A stretch of 64,000 nt of DNA from Dendrophyllia cribrosa (Eukaryota > Cnidaria > Anthozoa > Scleractinia > Dendrophylliidae): assembly GCA_024195265.1 (NCBI GenBank), contig JAJLRJ010000014.1, positions 21,365,480 through 21,429,479 of the forward strand, in the 5' to 3' direction. Below the pieces are notes generated by a model that did no database searches, had not been told where the DNA came from, and saw only the letters and a program-made list of their open reading frames with translations. Positions 52,784-62,529 of the stretch are shown one piece after another; the stretch's first letter is position 1; every line of letters starts with the position of its first letter. The translations under genes were made by a program, and so were the position numbers.

Positions 52784-54931
52784 CTAGGGCTTAGAAATGC
52801 GGAAGACCCACAGGTCCCAAGGAAGGGGCCAGGAGGGAGAAAACCCTTGGGTAGATGGGGGAAGAACTATACCAGAAGTGCCCTTGGTTGCCAATAGAAA
52901 AGAGGGATATGATTGAAGAAGGGGCCACCAAAATTTACGAGGTCGAACATCGGGAATAACAAGAGTGCACGGAAAGGATCGTTCTGTGACAAACCGCAAG
53001 ATATGGGGAATGAGAACAATGGGAGGGAAAACGTACGGGTTAGAGAAGAGATCGCCATGCGTGGCTGGAAGCTGCGCAAAAACATTGACGCCAGAGGAAC
53101 CAGGAGAGGGGTATGGGGAAAAGAAAGGAAGGGAAGAACCATCCAAAGCGGATTGCACATTTGATGGTAAGGCCATTAAGTCCGCGGAATGACCAAATTG
53201 ACCTCCAAATTTCGCTTGAACCTTGGACCAAGCAGATGGGGATAATGTAGCATCCTGCAGGGTCAAAATACGGGAGGGAGCGTCTGCTGGATTATCCTTA
53301 GAGGGAATGTAAGAAAGATTGAGATGAATATTAGAGGAGGCAACAATCCAAAACAACTCCTTAAGTGCGGCGGCCAAAACCTGGGACTTGGCACCTTGAG
53401 ATTTCCAGGTCTTAATTAGGACTTGACTATCGGTAAACACATCAACCCAGCTGTCGCGGAAAGCGAAGGCCTCTAAAGCATTTGAAAGAGCCAAGGTTTC
53501 CTTGACATTAATGTGAAGGTCGCGTTGCTCCGCAGGCCAACAGTCGCGTATAATGGCGTCTTGAGCATTGAAGCCAAGAGAACACGCCCACGCGAAAGAA
53601 GAAGCATCCGAACATAGCTTTATTTGATGATGGAATTCCTGACGCCAAGGAAGGTAACCAGTCCAAGACTCAAGAAACAACCAATGTTGAATTTCCTCCT
53701 TCAGAGAACCAGAAACAGGAATAGGGCGAGAAGAGCGAAGACCTTTTGATATGGCCAAATTAATTTCATTGATGAAAAGACGCGCAGCCGGGACTGCAAG
53801 AGAAAACGACATGTACTTTCCAGACAAACGCTGAAGAGTCTTAACATCAGTAGAGCGACAGGTGAGTACATGCCGCGTGAGGGAAAGACACTTCTGCTTC
53901 TTTTGCTCAATCAGCAAAAAGGCCTGTCGAACGGAGTCTACCAAAAACCCAAGGTATGGGACAACCTGTACGGGGGTGAGGAGAGATTTAGCGAGACCAA
54001 TGAAGTATCCCAAGCTAATTAAAGTGTAACAAACAATGAAAATGGCGGTGGACGCCCGGGAAAAGGATTTTTCTGAAGAAGAGGAGAAAGAACGATATGC
54101 CGGGGCGTTAGGGGACAGCTGAATTTCTCCTGTATGGCGATCATCTATATACAACGAACAAGGTATAAGGAGAGAACGAAAATAATGAGATGCGAGAAGC
54201 CCAATTGAGTTGTAAATGTAGGCTGAAGATTTCCACCCGAAGGGGATGGTGTTACTAGTAAAAAACCAGCCGCCCCATTCAAAGCCAAAAAACGTACGAC
54301 TTTCCGGGGTGAGGAAGACATGGTCATAACCAGATTTGTCATCACAAACTGACTGGAATGAAGATGGGCTGACATAACGAGGAAGGCCTGCAATGGAATC
54401 CAACTGAAAGGGTGCGTCCTTTATCCATAGATTAAGGAAGCGGTTATCGTTGCAAAGGCGCGGCTTTGAGGGCTCCACTGTCAGGGGCATAACTAGATGG
54501 GGAGGAGAAACATAACCCACTTTTCCCCATACTGAGATAGTCCCTGATGTTAGACGCGCCAGGATAGTATCCGAGATGAACTTGGAATAAGGTTTACATG
54601 AAATAGAATTAGAAAAAATTTTATGGGGGGGGGGGGGGGGTAGAGCGGAATCAAAATTCTCCCCCTTAAATTGACCTTTAAACGGCTGAAAAAATTCGTG
54701 CACATTAACAAAGTTCTTGATCCAGCGAAGTACACTGGGGGTGAGTTTATACGGAGCAACTTTAGAAATATACTCCCAGGCTGAACTGTGGCTGTGGAGA
54801 TTGCCCGCAACAAAAGTAGCCGGATCCCTGAAGGCAAGCATTGAGGCGTCTGCAAGGGCGTGGCCATCAAGGACCGCCTTAATAAACTCTTGAGAGATAT
54901 GGAGGTTTTCTTCTGCCATCCCTTGAGCCAT
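52784..54931 (-). CDS. reverse transcriptase-RNase H, 715 aa
   Basis: Reverse transcriptase motifs include KPRLCNDNRFLN (about 156), CDDKSGYDHVFL (catalytic Asp about 203), IPFGWKSSAYIYN (about 229) and LYIDDRHTG (Y-x-D-D at 261-264). RNase H follows with KLCSDASSFAWAC (Asp442), NVKETLALSNAL (Glu478), DVFTDSQVLIK (Asp501) and KDNPADAPSRI (about 550). A C-terminal tail of about 150 residues follows, as in DIRS-type Pol. The ORF is uninterrupted although it contains a run of 14 or more G (plus strand, about 54626-54640) coding for prolines. Start ATG at 54931. Confidence 0.85.
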   Translation of the reverse strand: MAQGMAEENLHISQEFIKAVLDGHALADASMLAFRDPATFVAGNLHSHSSAWEYISKVAPYKLTPSVLRWIKNFVNVHEFFQPFKGQFKGENFDSALPPPPPHKIFSNSISCKPYSKFISDTILARLTSGTISVWGKVGYVSPPHLVMPLTVEPSKPRLCNDNRFLNLWIKDAPFQLDSIAGLPRYVSPSSFQSVCDDKSGYDHVFLTPESRTFFGFEWGGWFFTSNTIPFGWKSSAYIYNSIGLLASHYFRSLLIPCSLYIDDRHTGEIQLSPNAPAYRSFSSSSEKSFSRASTAIFIVCYTLISLGYFIGLAKSLLTPVQVVPYLGFLVDSVRQAFLLIEQKKQKCLSLTRHVLTCRSTDVKTLQRLSGKYMSFSLAVPAARLFINEINLAISKGLRSSRPIPVSGSLKEEIQHWLFLESWTGYLPWRQEFHHQIKLCSDASSFAWACSLGFNAQDAIIRDCWPAEQRDLHINVKETLALSNALEAFAFRDSWVDVFTDSQVLIKTWKSQGAKSQVLAAALKELFWIVASSNIHLNLSYIPSKDNPADAPSRILTLQDATLSPSAWSKVQAKFGGQFGHSADLMALPSNVQSALDGSSLPFFSPYPSPGSSGVNVFAQLPATHGDLFSNPYVFPPIVLIPHILRFVTERSFPCTLVIPDVRPRKFWWPLLQSYPSFLLATKGTSGIVLPPSTQGFSPSWPLPWDLWVFRISKP

Positions 54932-55300
54932 CCCAATGGGTGAATTATCAAACTTGACCCAACGTACGGTAGGTTTTTCTACACTTCCTGGGCAGAAATC
55001 TCGAGTGAATTCCCAATCCGGAATCTCTGAGGCAACCCTAACGCGCTTGAAAGGGGGCTATAAGAAAGAGGGAGAAGGAAAAAAAAAATAAACTTAAAAA
55101 AAAAAAAAAGAAAGGGGGGATGGCTCAAGGGATGACAGTTTTGAGCCTCAGTAATCCGAGAGGGAATAAGACTCCCTTTCAAAACTGCCATCCTAGAGCG
55201 TGGGGAAAACGAAGAAAGACGAAAAGAAATAGCACCAAACAAAAGGAACGTTTATTGTCAGACAAATGGTAGTAATAAATAGGTACAAAGAAAACAAAAG

Positions 55301-55855
55301 CTACTTATTAAAACCACGACCGCGCGCAGAGTAAGGGGTGAAACGATAAGAAGCTCGTGCTGACTGGGATCGTCGAAAACACCTCGATGCGGTATGCCCG
55401 GGGATGCCACAGCAGAAACAGACCACACGCTGAGCTCTAGGGGAACCTCTGCCAGACGGACCTGGAGAAAACTGGGATGCGTTTGAAGACTGCGAAGCCT
55501 GGATAGTAGGATCCGAACGAAGCGATTTATCCACCTTAGAAATGCGATCTAAGATTTGTGTATATTCCTTGTCGGCGAAAAGTGCCAAGAAATAAGCCTG
55601 AAAAATCTTGTTGGACTTGTGAAGGTGACTGCGCAACGTTTGAGAGGCGACGGTTAGGAAAGACGTCTTGGAGTGATTAACCTGCTTTGCGTCCGACGCC
55701 AGTGATTCAGCCATGCTCAAAGCAGTATATTTGTCGAAATCGGCCAAGTTTCTTTGGCCGTATGTAGACAGCCTGGCAATCTGGGATTCAATGTCACCCT
55801 TCTGGTACGCCTCTAAGGTCTCTATACGCTGAAGTAGTTGCTTGATAGTGTCAGA
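55301..55855 (-). CDS. Gag-like protein with CCHC zinc knuckle, probable second exon
   Basis: Helical N-terminal part (SDTIKQLLQRIETLEAYQKG...) and a zinc knuckle CFCCGIPGHTASRC near the end, then an Arg/Gly-rich tail (YSARGRGFNK). The open frame extends upstream to 55954, but that part is strongly hydrophobic and unlike Gag. A splice-acceptor-like string TTTTCATTTTTATCTCAG ends at 55856, so I start the exon there. A donor-like GAG/GTATTT at about 57145 would join in phase to a Pro/Gln-rich leader. Confidence 0.65.
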   Translation of the reverse strand, partial: SDTIKQLLQRIETLEAYQKGDIESQIARLSTYGQRNLADFDKYTALSMAESLASDAKQVNHSKTSFLTVASQTLRSHLHKSNKIFQAYFLALFADKEYTQILDRISKVDKSLRSDPTIQASQSSNASQFSPGPSGRGSPRAQRVVCFCCGIPGHTASRCFRRSQSARASYRFTPYSARGRGFNK

Positions 55856-56284
55856 CTGAGATAAAAATGAAAACAACGCGAATAAGAAAACATAGCAAAA
55901 CACAATATGAATGCACCGCACGATTGCAAGCACACAAAAGAATAACGTAGTCAAGGCAAGAAGGGGCGGTAAGACCCAGGAGAATAAGAGAGGCGAGAGG
56001 AGAGTGATAAATAGAGGGAGGGGCTAAAAGGTGCGAGGAGGGTAACAATATAAACAACAAATAATACCCGGAAAGATAAAAGGTAAACTAGTAATGGGAA
56101 TAAGAAAGAAATGTGGAACAATTGAAGCCGCAAAAGTATACCAATTCACGTGCTCGCAGGAGGCCAAAAATATGCCAAAATCAAAGAGCAAAAATATACA
56201 CAAACATCAAACACATAAGACAATGAGACAACAGAAAACATGGCAAACCGGCAGATTTATAGTAAATATTGGACACGAGGAAAA

Positions 56285-56790
56285 TTCATTAACATCGCAT
56301 GCCGTAAAATAAAACTAAACATAAGATATGACGTAAGGAAATATAAACATCGCATGCCGGAAAATATTATGCTGAACATCGGCTATGCCGGTAAACAAAT
56401 ACTAAAACATCTCATGCCGGGACATTGGTCATGAGGCAAGATCGCAAACATTCGCATGCCGGAAAGTGCTGTGTTGAACATCGGCCATGCGGAAACAAAT
56501 ACTAAAACGTCTCATGCCGGGAAATACAAAACTAAACATCGATCATGAGGCAAGATTTTATAAACATCGCATGCCGGAAAATACTGTTATGAACATCGGC
56601 CATGCGGAAACAAATACCAAAACGTCTCATACCGGCAAATAAATATAAATCTGAGCATCGGTAATGAGGGAAGATTTAAAAAACGTCGCATGCCGGAAAA
56701 TATCGTGCTAAATAAACATCGGCCATGCGGGAACAAGTACTAAAACATCTCATACCGGGAAACATATAGCTAAACATCGGTAATGAGGCA
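56285..56790. repeat. minisatellite, about 110-120-bp unit
   Basis: Four to five copies containing AACATCGCATGCCGGAAAAT, GAACATCGGCCATGCGG and AAAACGTCTCATGCCGGGAA. It lies within the proposed gag intron of the tyrosine-recombinase element. Confidence 0.8.
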
Positions 56791-57144
56791 AGATATAAAC
56801 GTAATTACTGTGAATAAAGTAACTGCACACAATGGAGCGGGAAATACACGACGTCCGATACAGCAAAAGGGAGCAAAATGCGGGCAACGGAGGGCGACGA
56901 GCGGAGGGGCGCGCAGCAGACTAGGCTAACAAAAATGAAACAGCCAAAACTAAGCTGGCGAAGGGGGAATACGACCTAAGGGCTAAACGGCAACAGGGAA
57001 CAAATGTATAAACGAATACAACCCAGCCAAATAGGCAAGCGGAGTAAATGTGGATGACAGGCCACGTGGAAAAACATGGCGAGATGAACGCGAGCGACAG
57101 TAGAACTAATGTACGAAATACAGAAAGAGCAAAAATTAAAATAC

Positions 57145-57300
57145 CTCTAGCTGGCCTGAGTTGTCACTTTGAGCTTGAGCTTGAGGAGCAGTTGGAGCCA
57201 CGGCGTCTTGAATGCTGCCCGTTGGCGGCGGGTGAGGGACTTGTTCTTCGGGCGGGTTAGGCAATTTAAGAAAATCGCGTTGACTTGAACAAACTTGCTT
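57145..57300 (-). CDS. candidate gag leader exon (no ATG seen)
   Basis: The minus strand is open from about 57320 down to 57145 in the frame ...CSSQRDFLKLPNPPEEQVPH... and is Pro/Gln/Ala-rich near its end (APTAPQAQAQSDNSGQLE). It stops at a GTATTT donor-like site. Phase agrees with the acceptor at 55856. No ATG lies in this frame, so either a further upstream exon, a non-AUG start or decay must be assumed. The non-autonomous element has a comparable Pro/Gln/Ala-rich stretch at about 9300-9540. Confidence 0.35.
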
Positions 57301-57381
57301 GAGGCTTCTATCGAAATGATAATGAATTCATGGAGGCGATACCTCTTATACTCGCTTGGGTAAGACCGCTGTAAATAGCCT

Positions 57382-57640
57382 TTCGACCACAAGCGTGAAT
57401 CCACCGTTTTGCTTTGAGCGGTTTTTGCATTTCTTGCTGCTTTTCACAATCTGTCATGGATTCTTTGACTTTCCCAGGCTTAGCAAACCTTATAAAGAAG
57501 GTTTCTGGCGGTAATTTATCAGCATATCGTGAATCGGATGGACAAATACCCCAAGAACAGTGCTTGGTAGCACCTGCTTTTTTCGTAGCTTCCTGCATAG
57601 TTCTTGAATGTTTGTACGCATTTCAATCCCATGATGCTGC
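57382..57640 (-). pseudogene. THAP-type zinc-finger fragment
   Basis: The minus strand reads KHCSWGICPSDSRYADKLPP, then ETFFIRFAKPGK and EKQQEMQKPLKAKRWIHACGR. The paired Cys, the F-x-R-F block and the RWIHACGR block match the first half of a THAP DNA-binding domain (C2CH type). The second half (Cys-x2-His and AVPTIF-like end) is cut off at 57381 by the tyrosine-recombinase element. Host gene or transposon-derived THAP gene cannot be told apart from this fragment. Confidence 0.65.
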
Positions 57641-57850
57641 GCGCCAATTACGAGTTTTCAAGCCTCTGAGTTAAACAATCCAATGGAGTGTTATAACTAA
57701 CAATGGACTCTGAGGAAAGCTGCTGGTTTTGACCTTCAAGTTAATACATGTATGCGGCCGATTTTTTGTTGCTTGTCCACTACAACATTTTACTCTTGTC
57801 TTATGCTTCTGTATATTCATGTAAAAAACATATTTACTAAAAAAAATTAT

Positions 57851-58120
57851 CTACACTTGAATGGTTTCAGGATCCGACAGTTCCAGGAGGCAGAGTTTCC
57901 TTACATCACGCCGAAAGCGCTTCGCCCTGGCTGTACGCACAACGACTCGTCTGACATTCCCCTTTGCATCTGGGAAGACTTCCTCAACCAATCCTACTGG
58001 CCAGCGACCTCGCAGTAAACTTTCATCTACGATTAAGACCAAATTGCGTTTGGGGTAAAGCCACTTCTGTTTCTCTTGAAGTGTGGGAATGTACTCCTTG
58101 ATCCATCTTGTCCAAAACAT
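57851..58120 (-). pseudogene. BEL/Pao Pol C-terminal domain (DUF5641-like)
   Basis: The sequence MFWTRWIKEYIPTLQEKQKW, NLVLIVDESLLRGRWPVGLV and EVFPDAKGNVRRVVVRTARA is typical of the domain that follows the integrase in BEL/Pao Pol. It continues the reading of the integrase at 58970-59290 but is separated from it by a LINE. Confidence 0.75.
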
Positions 58121-58133
58121 GTCAGTTATAGCT

Positions 58134-58967
58134 TCTGTCTCGGGATACTACCATAAATTTACTTAAATTAAAAAACAGGGATTACTACTGGCTTTTGATA
58201 AATAAGGACAAGCAAGTATTGAAGGCAAGCGTAAAGTGGGAGAGAGATTTACAGCCAGACATGGTGCGGATTGACTCTTTTTTTAGTCGTGTAAAATATA
58301 TTTCTAGAGAAAACAAGCTGAGAGAATTTTACTTCCAACTTTTGCACAGAATAGTTGTTACAAAAAGAGAACTGCATTTATTTGGTATTAAATATGATAT
58401 GCTTTGCATTTACTGTCGCGAAAATGATTCCATTATTCACACTTTTTCAAATTGTCACTGGTCTAAAGAGTTTTTCTTGGAAGTTATTAAGTGGTTTAAC
58501 AAAGAAAATGGCACCTCTTTCTCCTTATCCCCAACGGAAATTCTCTTCGGCGCGAGCTCCACCACTAAGACTGAGCTGATTACCAATAACTTCAACTGTA
58601 CTCTCCTCTTTGCTAAATATTACCTCTATACCCAAAAACTAGCACAGAAAAACCTATCTTTAGAGGAATTTGTAGTTAAATTAAACTGTAGATTTCATCT
58701 AGAAAAATCCCCTCTGTAAAATAAAACATAAGTATTATATAATTTAAAATATACTGTTAACTACTTTATAGAGTTACTAAATGATTAGTGCAGCTTCAGA
58801 CTATAAACAAAAATTGAAATCGCCAATGCCAACCCAGTCTCGGAAATGTCTAGTGTAGTGTATTGTTGTAACATCTTGTCATGTATTCCTTTGTATTGTA
58901 ACCTTTTAAATCTGCTTGTTACGTAAATGTTTTGCATAAATCAATAAAAATATTTTCAAAAAAAAAA
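58134..58967 (+). mobile_element. 5'-truncated LINE, plus orientation
   Basis: Plus-strand 58150-58719 encodes the end of a LINE ORF2 (NRDYYWLLINKD-like start, FQLLHRIVVTKRELHLFGIK, a CIYCRENDSIIHTFSNC zinc knuckle). AATAAAAATATTTTC and an A-run end at about 58967. It separates two blocks of BEL/Pao Pol on the opposite strand. The ORF is related to that at 59859-60842. The target duplication is short or unclear (ATAG). Confidence 0.75.
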
Positions 58968-59727
58968 ATAGTTTGAGCTTGCTCCCGCCTTTCACTGGGC
59001 TTAGGATTATGCACTGCTGGTAGGTCACCTGCAGGGCCACATGGGTTCCTGTAGCACAGAAGTAACGTGTTGGGCGTTAGAGCAGAGGGGTCTCGATGGT
59101 CGTCAAACTGACGGGTGAGAGAGCGATCATTCACAATGTTCTCTGTTTCACAACTAACAGTCAGTAAAGTCTCATCATCAACCAAACGATTCCCAACGAG
59201 AGCATGCAAGTAGTTCCCTACAGATCTGATCATGCGTTCCCATATACCACATGAGTGTCTGGTGCTTGGGGAAGAGAAGTGCCATTCAATGAAAGTTGTC
59301 CAATACTCTGACAAATTTATGTGTAGTATTGTATTGTATTATATATCCATAACAATAGTTTAACAATACATTCTAGAACGGCACAATACAGCACAATGTA
59401 TTACAATACAATGCCATGCATAAATTTGTCAGATTATTGGACAAGTATGCATTCAATCCAATTAGCCCTCATTTGGTCCCTGGTCCTCTCTTTGTTCTAG
59501 GCTTGTTTGACTTCAACTTCAACTTCAGCACCCTTGAAGTTTGTTCCATTATCACTAAATAGTTCCCTTGGGGGGCCTCGTCTGCTTACAAACCGGCACA
59601 CTGTTTGAATGAACGAATCCGTTGACAGGTTCTGGGAAATCCCAATGTGTATTGCTGTATAAATGGCTAGGCAAGTAAAAATGCACCCATAGCACTTTGC
59701 AGTTCCTCGTCTCCATTTGACCTTCAA
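58968..59727 (-). pseudogene. BEL/Pao integrase, split by a MITE
   Basis: Minus-strand 59727-59500 gives the core start (KCYGCIFTCLAIYTAIHI, RGPPRELFSDNGTNFKGAEV with the second catalytic Asp). After a degraded part, 59290-58970 gives IEWHFSSPSTRHSCGIWERM, IRSVGNYLHALVG, and LTPNTLLLCYRN. The target ATTGAATG within IEWHF is duplicated around the MITE. A further block (PEARATPGMPPFSSVGID) lies at about 61190-61125, beyond another LINE. Confidence 0.75.
59291..59449. mobile_element. 159-bp hAT-type MITE with 8-bp target duplication
   Basis: ATTGAATG (minus strand; CATTCAAT at 59283-59290 and 59450-59457 on plus) is exactly duplicated. The inner ends are inverted repeats TTGTCCAATA.TCTGACAAA (59296-59321 and 59419-59444). 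Removing one duplication and the insert restores a continuous BEL/Pao integrase reading at this point, so both boundaries are secure. Eight-base duplications are characteristic of hAT elements. Confidence 0.85.
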
Positions 59728-59755
59728 GGGACCAAAATAATCTATGCCAACAGAT

Positions 59756-61103
59756 TTTTTTTTTTTTTAATTTGATAACTTTATTTAGCAAACAAAAACA
59801 ATACAGCATATTACACACAAAGAAGCATCATTGACATATTACATCACAATTAATAAAACTAAATACGTTTTTCGGTTTGATACTTATACTTAAGTTTACT
59901 TAAAAATTGTTGTACATCTAATTCTTGATGGTTGAGTTTTTGATTGTACAGATAGTATTTGGCATACAAGATACAATAGTTAAGTTTCCTCGTAATTTTA
60001 AGGAACCGAGGTTCTGTGGGTGGGGTTTTGCCAAAGATAATTTCTGAATCACTTATTGTAAAAGAAGTGGCATTGTCTTTGTTAAAATTTGCCAAAACAC
60101 TTTGAAGAAATGATTTGGTAAAGCGACACTTAAAGAAAGTGTGGCCAATAGAGTCTACTTGGTCGCAATAGTTGCAATTGGGATTGTCTACAATCCCAAA
60201 GTAGTAGAGTTCTTTATTAGACACAACTATTCTATGCAGGAGCTTAAAATAAAATTCTTTAATTTTGTTTTCCTTGCAAATGTTCATAAACTGCTTGAAG
60301 TAAATCCTCAATGAGAGGTCGTTTAAGGAAAGATCCTGTTGCCACTTACTAACTGCTTTAATTTCTTGAGGACTGCTTTTGATAAAAAGCCAGTAATAGT
60401 CTTTACATTTGAATTTTAATAAATCAATTTTTATGGTCGGGTGAAGATTAAAAAAGGCTGCGTTGGATGTAAATTTTTGTTTGTCAAAACTAATAACTCC
60501 AGCTTTTTTAAGGAGTTCTTTTGGAATTGCAGAAATAACTTGAAAGTATTCTACTAGAAAATGCGATTTGACTTGGTATTTCTGATAAAATTCCTGGTAA
60601 GACAACAGCTTCCCATCATCTCTAAGCAGATCTTGAATTGATATAATTCCCTTTTGAAACCAACTTCGCAAGAAGAACATTTTACCTTCGATCAAGATCT
60701 CCTTGTTATTGAACAAAATCATATCTTGGCCGAAGCTGGCTTCATACAGGTCTCTGAGTTCCAAAAAGGAGAGTACGATTTGTTCATAGAACGGAGGTAA
60801 ATTTACATGACGCAAAAGCTTTTTATCAAAATTACATCGCAAAAGGAAATTGAGACCACCTACTTTATCAAAATAATACTCGGGAATTACTTTCCAATTC
60901 TCACTTCTATATATAGTTTATAGTCGGTATTCAATAAGGTTATTGGACGCCAGCTCGACAGGAGCAGAGGGTCAGAGTCTTCCTTGGGAATAAGTGTTAT
61001 AACACCTCTACGTTGGGAAATTGACATTTCACCTGATTCATAAGCGGCATTAAAGCAATCAACGAGATCTTGACTGAGGAGACCAAAGAATTGCTTATAA
61101 AAC
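59756..61103 (-). mobile_element. LINE with internal deletion and 16-bp target duplication
   Basis: ATCTATGCCAACAGAT flanks the element (59740-59755 and 61104-61119). A T-run at 59756-59769 is its poly-A tail on the minus strand. Minus-strand 61103-60887 encodes an RT N-terminal block (SISQRRGVITLIPKE, WRPITLLNTDYKL). Then 60842-59859 encodes the C-terminal part with LLHRIVVSNKELYYFG and a CNYCDQVDSIGHTFFKC knuckle. The RT core with its catalytic Asp pair is missing between them. Confidence 0.85.
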
Positions 61104-61119
61104 ATCTATGCCAACAGAT

Positions 61120-61190
61120 GCCACCATTCTCATCTATGCCAACAGATGAGAATGGTGGCATCCCTGGAGTCGCTCGAGCTTCAGGGAGCG
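61120..61190 (-). pseudogene. BEL/Pao integrase upstream block with snapback duplication
   Basis: The minus strand gives ARATPGMPPFSSVGID, the sequence expected just before the catalytic core. The target string ATCTATGCCAACAGAT is present again inside an inverted repeat (GCCACCATTCTCATCT paired with AGATGAGAATGGTGGC) directly beside the LINE's 5' junction. Confidence 0.6.
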
Positions 61191-62029
61191 GAGCCATGAT
61201 CTCGGTACATATTTAGGCGATTTTGCGTGATATTTGTGTCCAGGCCTATGTTAAAACATGGCGCTAGAAATTGCTCTGAGATCCCTCTGTCTTGTTTGTT
61301 CCTGTTATCATTATTTTTTTACTACATATCCTCTTAAAAGCTGCAGTAGACCGTACGGTCATGAGTTTATAAAATGGCTTAAACCCAGCAAACACCTCCC
61401 CTCCCTTCCCCTCCAAGTGCAAAGATTGTCGTTACTTCCCATGATTCTCTACCATGACAGAATCAACCGTTTCGAAGCAGCGCGCGCGCTAGAAATCAGT
61501 GACTTTCTTTGTCGGTTATTTTAAGTAGATTGCCCTTTGGCCGCCTTGAACAAAGTTTTCCCGAGGACATCATTAAGTCCCGTGAGGGAAAGAAAGCTGG
61601 CGATTGACATAGTCTGTCCTCGTCCTTATATCTTACTTTATTTCATCTCTTTTGAGGCTACACGGGTGATACTTTTGATCTCGGGCCGAGACGAAAAGGT
61701 TATGATATTGTGCGCTCTGTTCTTGGCGGTAACAAGTCTTTGGCCTCAAAAAGTAGCCTCCACGGGTCATATCTATTAAACGGCATTCGAATTGTTGGTG
61801 AATTTAGACCCGGGCAAAGACTTAGTAAAATTCGTTTTGAAAGCAAGAGGCTATGTGTTCCCTCGTAAAACGTGAGTCTACATCCGGGAACTCGAATAAA
61901 ATTACTGTGATGTTTGTGAAGTTTGGATGTTTATTTGCCAAGAGCGTGAGTTTTTTCGAGTTATTCGATAATATTTTGCTTGTGAGAAACGTGGAAATGC
62001 TATGGATAGTTTCCCGGCCGCAAAAGAAT
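61191..62029. other. non-coding stretch, nothing recognised
   Basis: Mixed-composition DNA with short open frames but no domain, repeat pair or RNA gene that I can support. Confidence 0.5.
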
Positions 62030-62529
62030 NNNNNNNNNNNNNNNNNNNNNNNNNNNNNNNNNNNNNNNNNNNNNNNNNNNNNNNNNNNNNNNNNNNNNNN
62101 NNNNNNNNNNNNNNNNNNNNNNNNNNNNNNNNNNNNNNNNNNNNNNNNNNNNNNNNNNNNNNNNNNNNNNNNNNNNNNNNNNNNNNNNNNNNNNNNNNNN
62201 NNNNNNNNNNNNNNNNNNNNNNNNNNNNNNNNNNNNNNNNNNNNNNNNNNNNNNNNNNNNNNNNNNNNNNNNNNNNNNNNNNNNNNNNNNNNNNNNNNNN
62301 NNNNNNNNNNNNNNNNNNNNNNNNNNNNNNNNNNNNNNNNNNNNNNNNNNNNNNNNNNNNNNNNNNNNNNNNNNNNNNNNNNNNNNNNNNNNNNNNNNNN
62401 NNNNNNNNNNNNNNNNNNNNNNNNNNNNNNNNNNNNNNNNNNNNNNNNNNNNNNNNNNNNNNNNNNNNNNNNNNNNNNNNNNNNNNNNNNNNNNNNNNNN
62501 NNNNNNNNNNNNNNNNNNNNNNNNNNNNN
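62030..62529. other. assembly gap (N)
   Basis: A run of 500 N. Its round length suggests a placeholder of unknown size. The adjacent higher-order repeat may be the reason for the gap. Confidence 0.95.

Larger units (their letters stand above)
51130..57381 (-). mobile_element. tyrosine-recombinase retrotransposon (DIRS/Ngaro-like), open ORFs
   Basis: On the minus strand the order is terminal repeat (to 57381), leader exon, minisatellite, gag, RT-RNase H, tyrosine recombinase. The end CTATTTACAGCGGTCT at 57381 is similar to the alpha-repeat end of the non-autonomous element (CTATGTTCAGCGGTCT at 9632). It breaks a THAP-domain reading frame, which fixes that boundary. The other end is not defined: no copies of the terminal repeat were found near 51 kb, so the downstream split repeats may be missing. 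No methyltransferase domain was seen, which favours a Ngaro/PAT-like over a DIRS1-like type. Confidence 0.8.

Noticed and set aside
55856..55954. Hydrophobic start of the gag ORF as a signal peptide
   Set aside because: It ends at a strong splice-acceptor-like site and is unlike Gag proteins; intronic sequence is the simpler reading.
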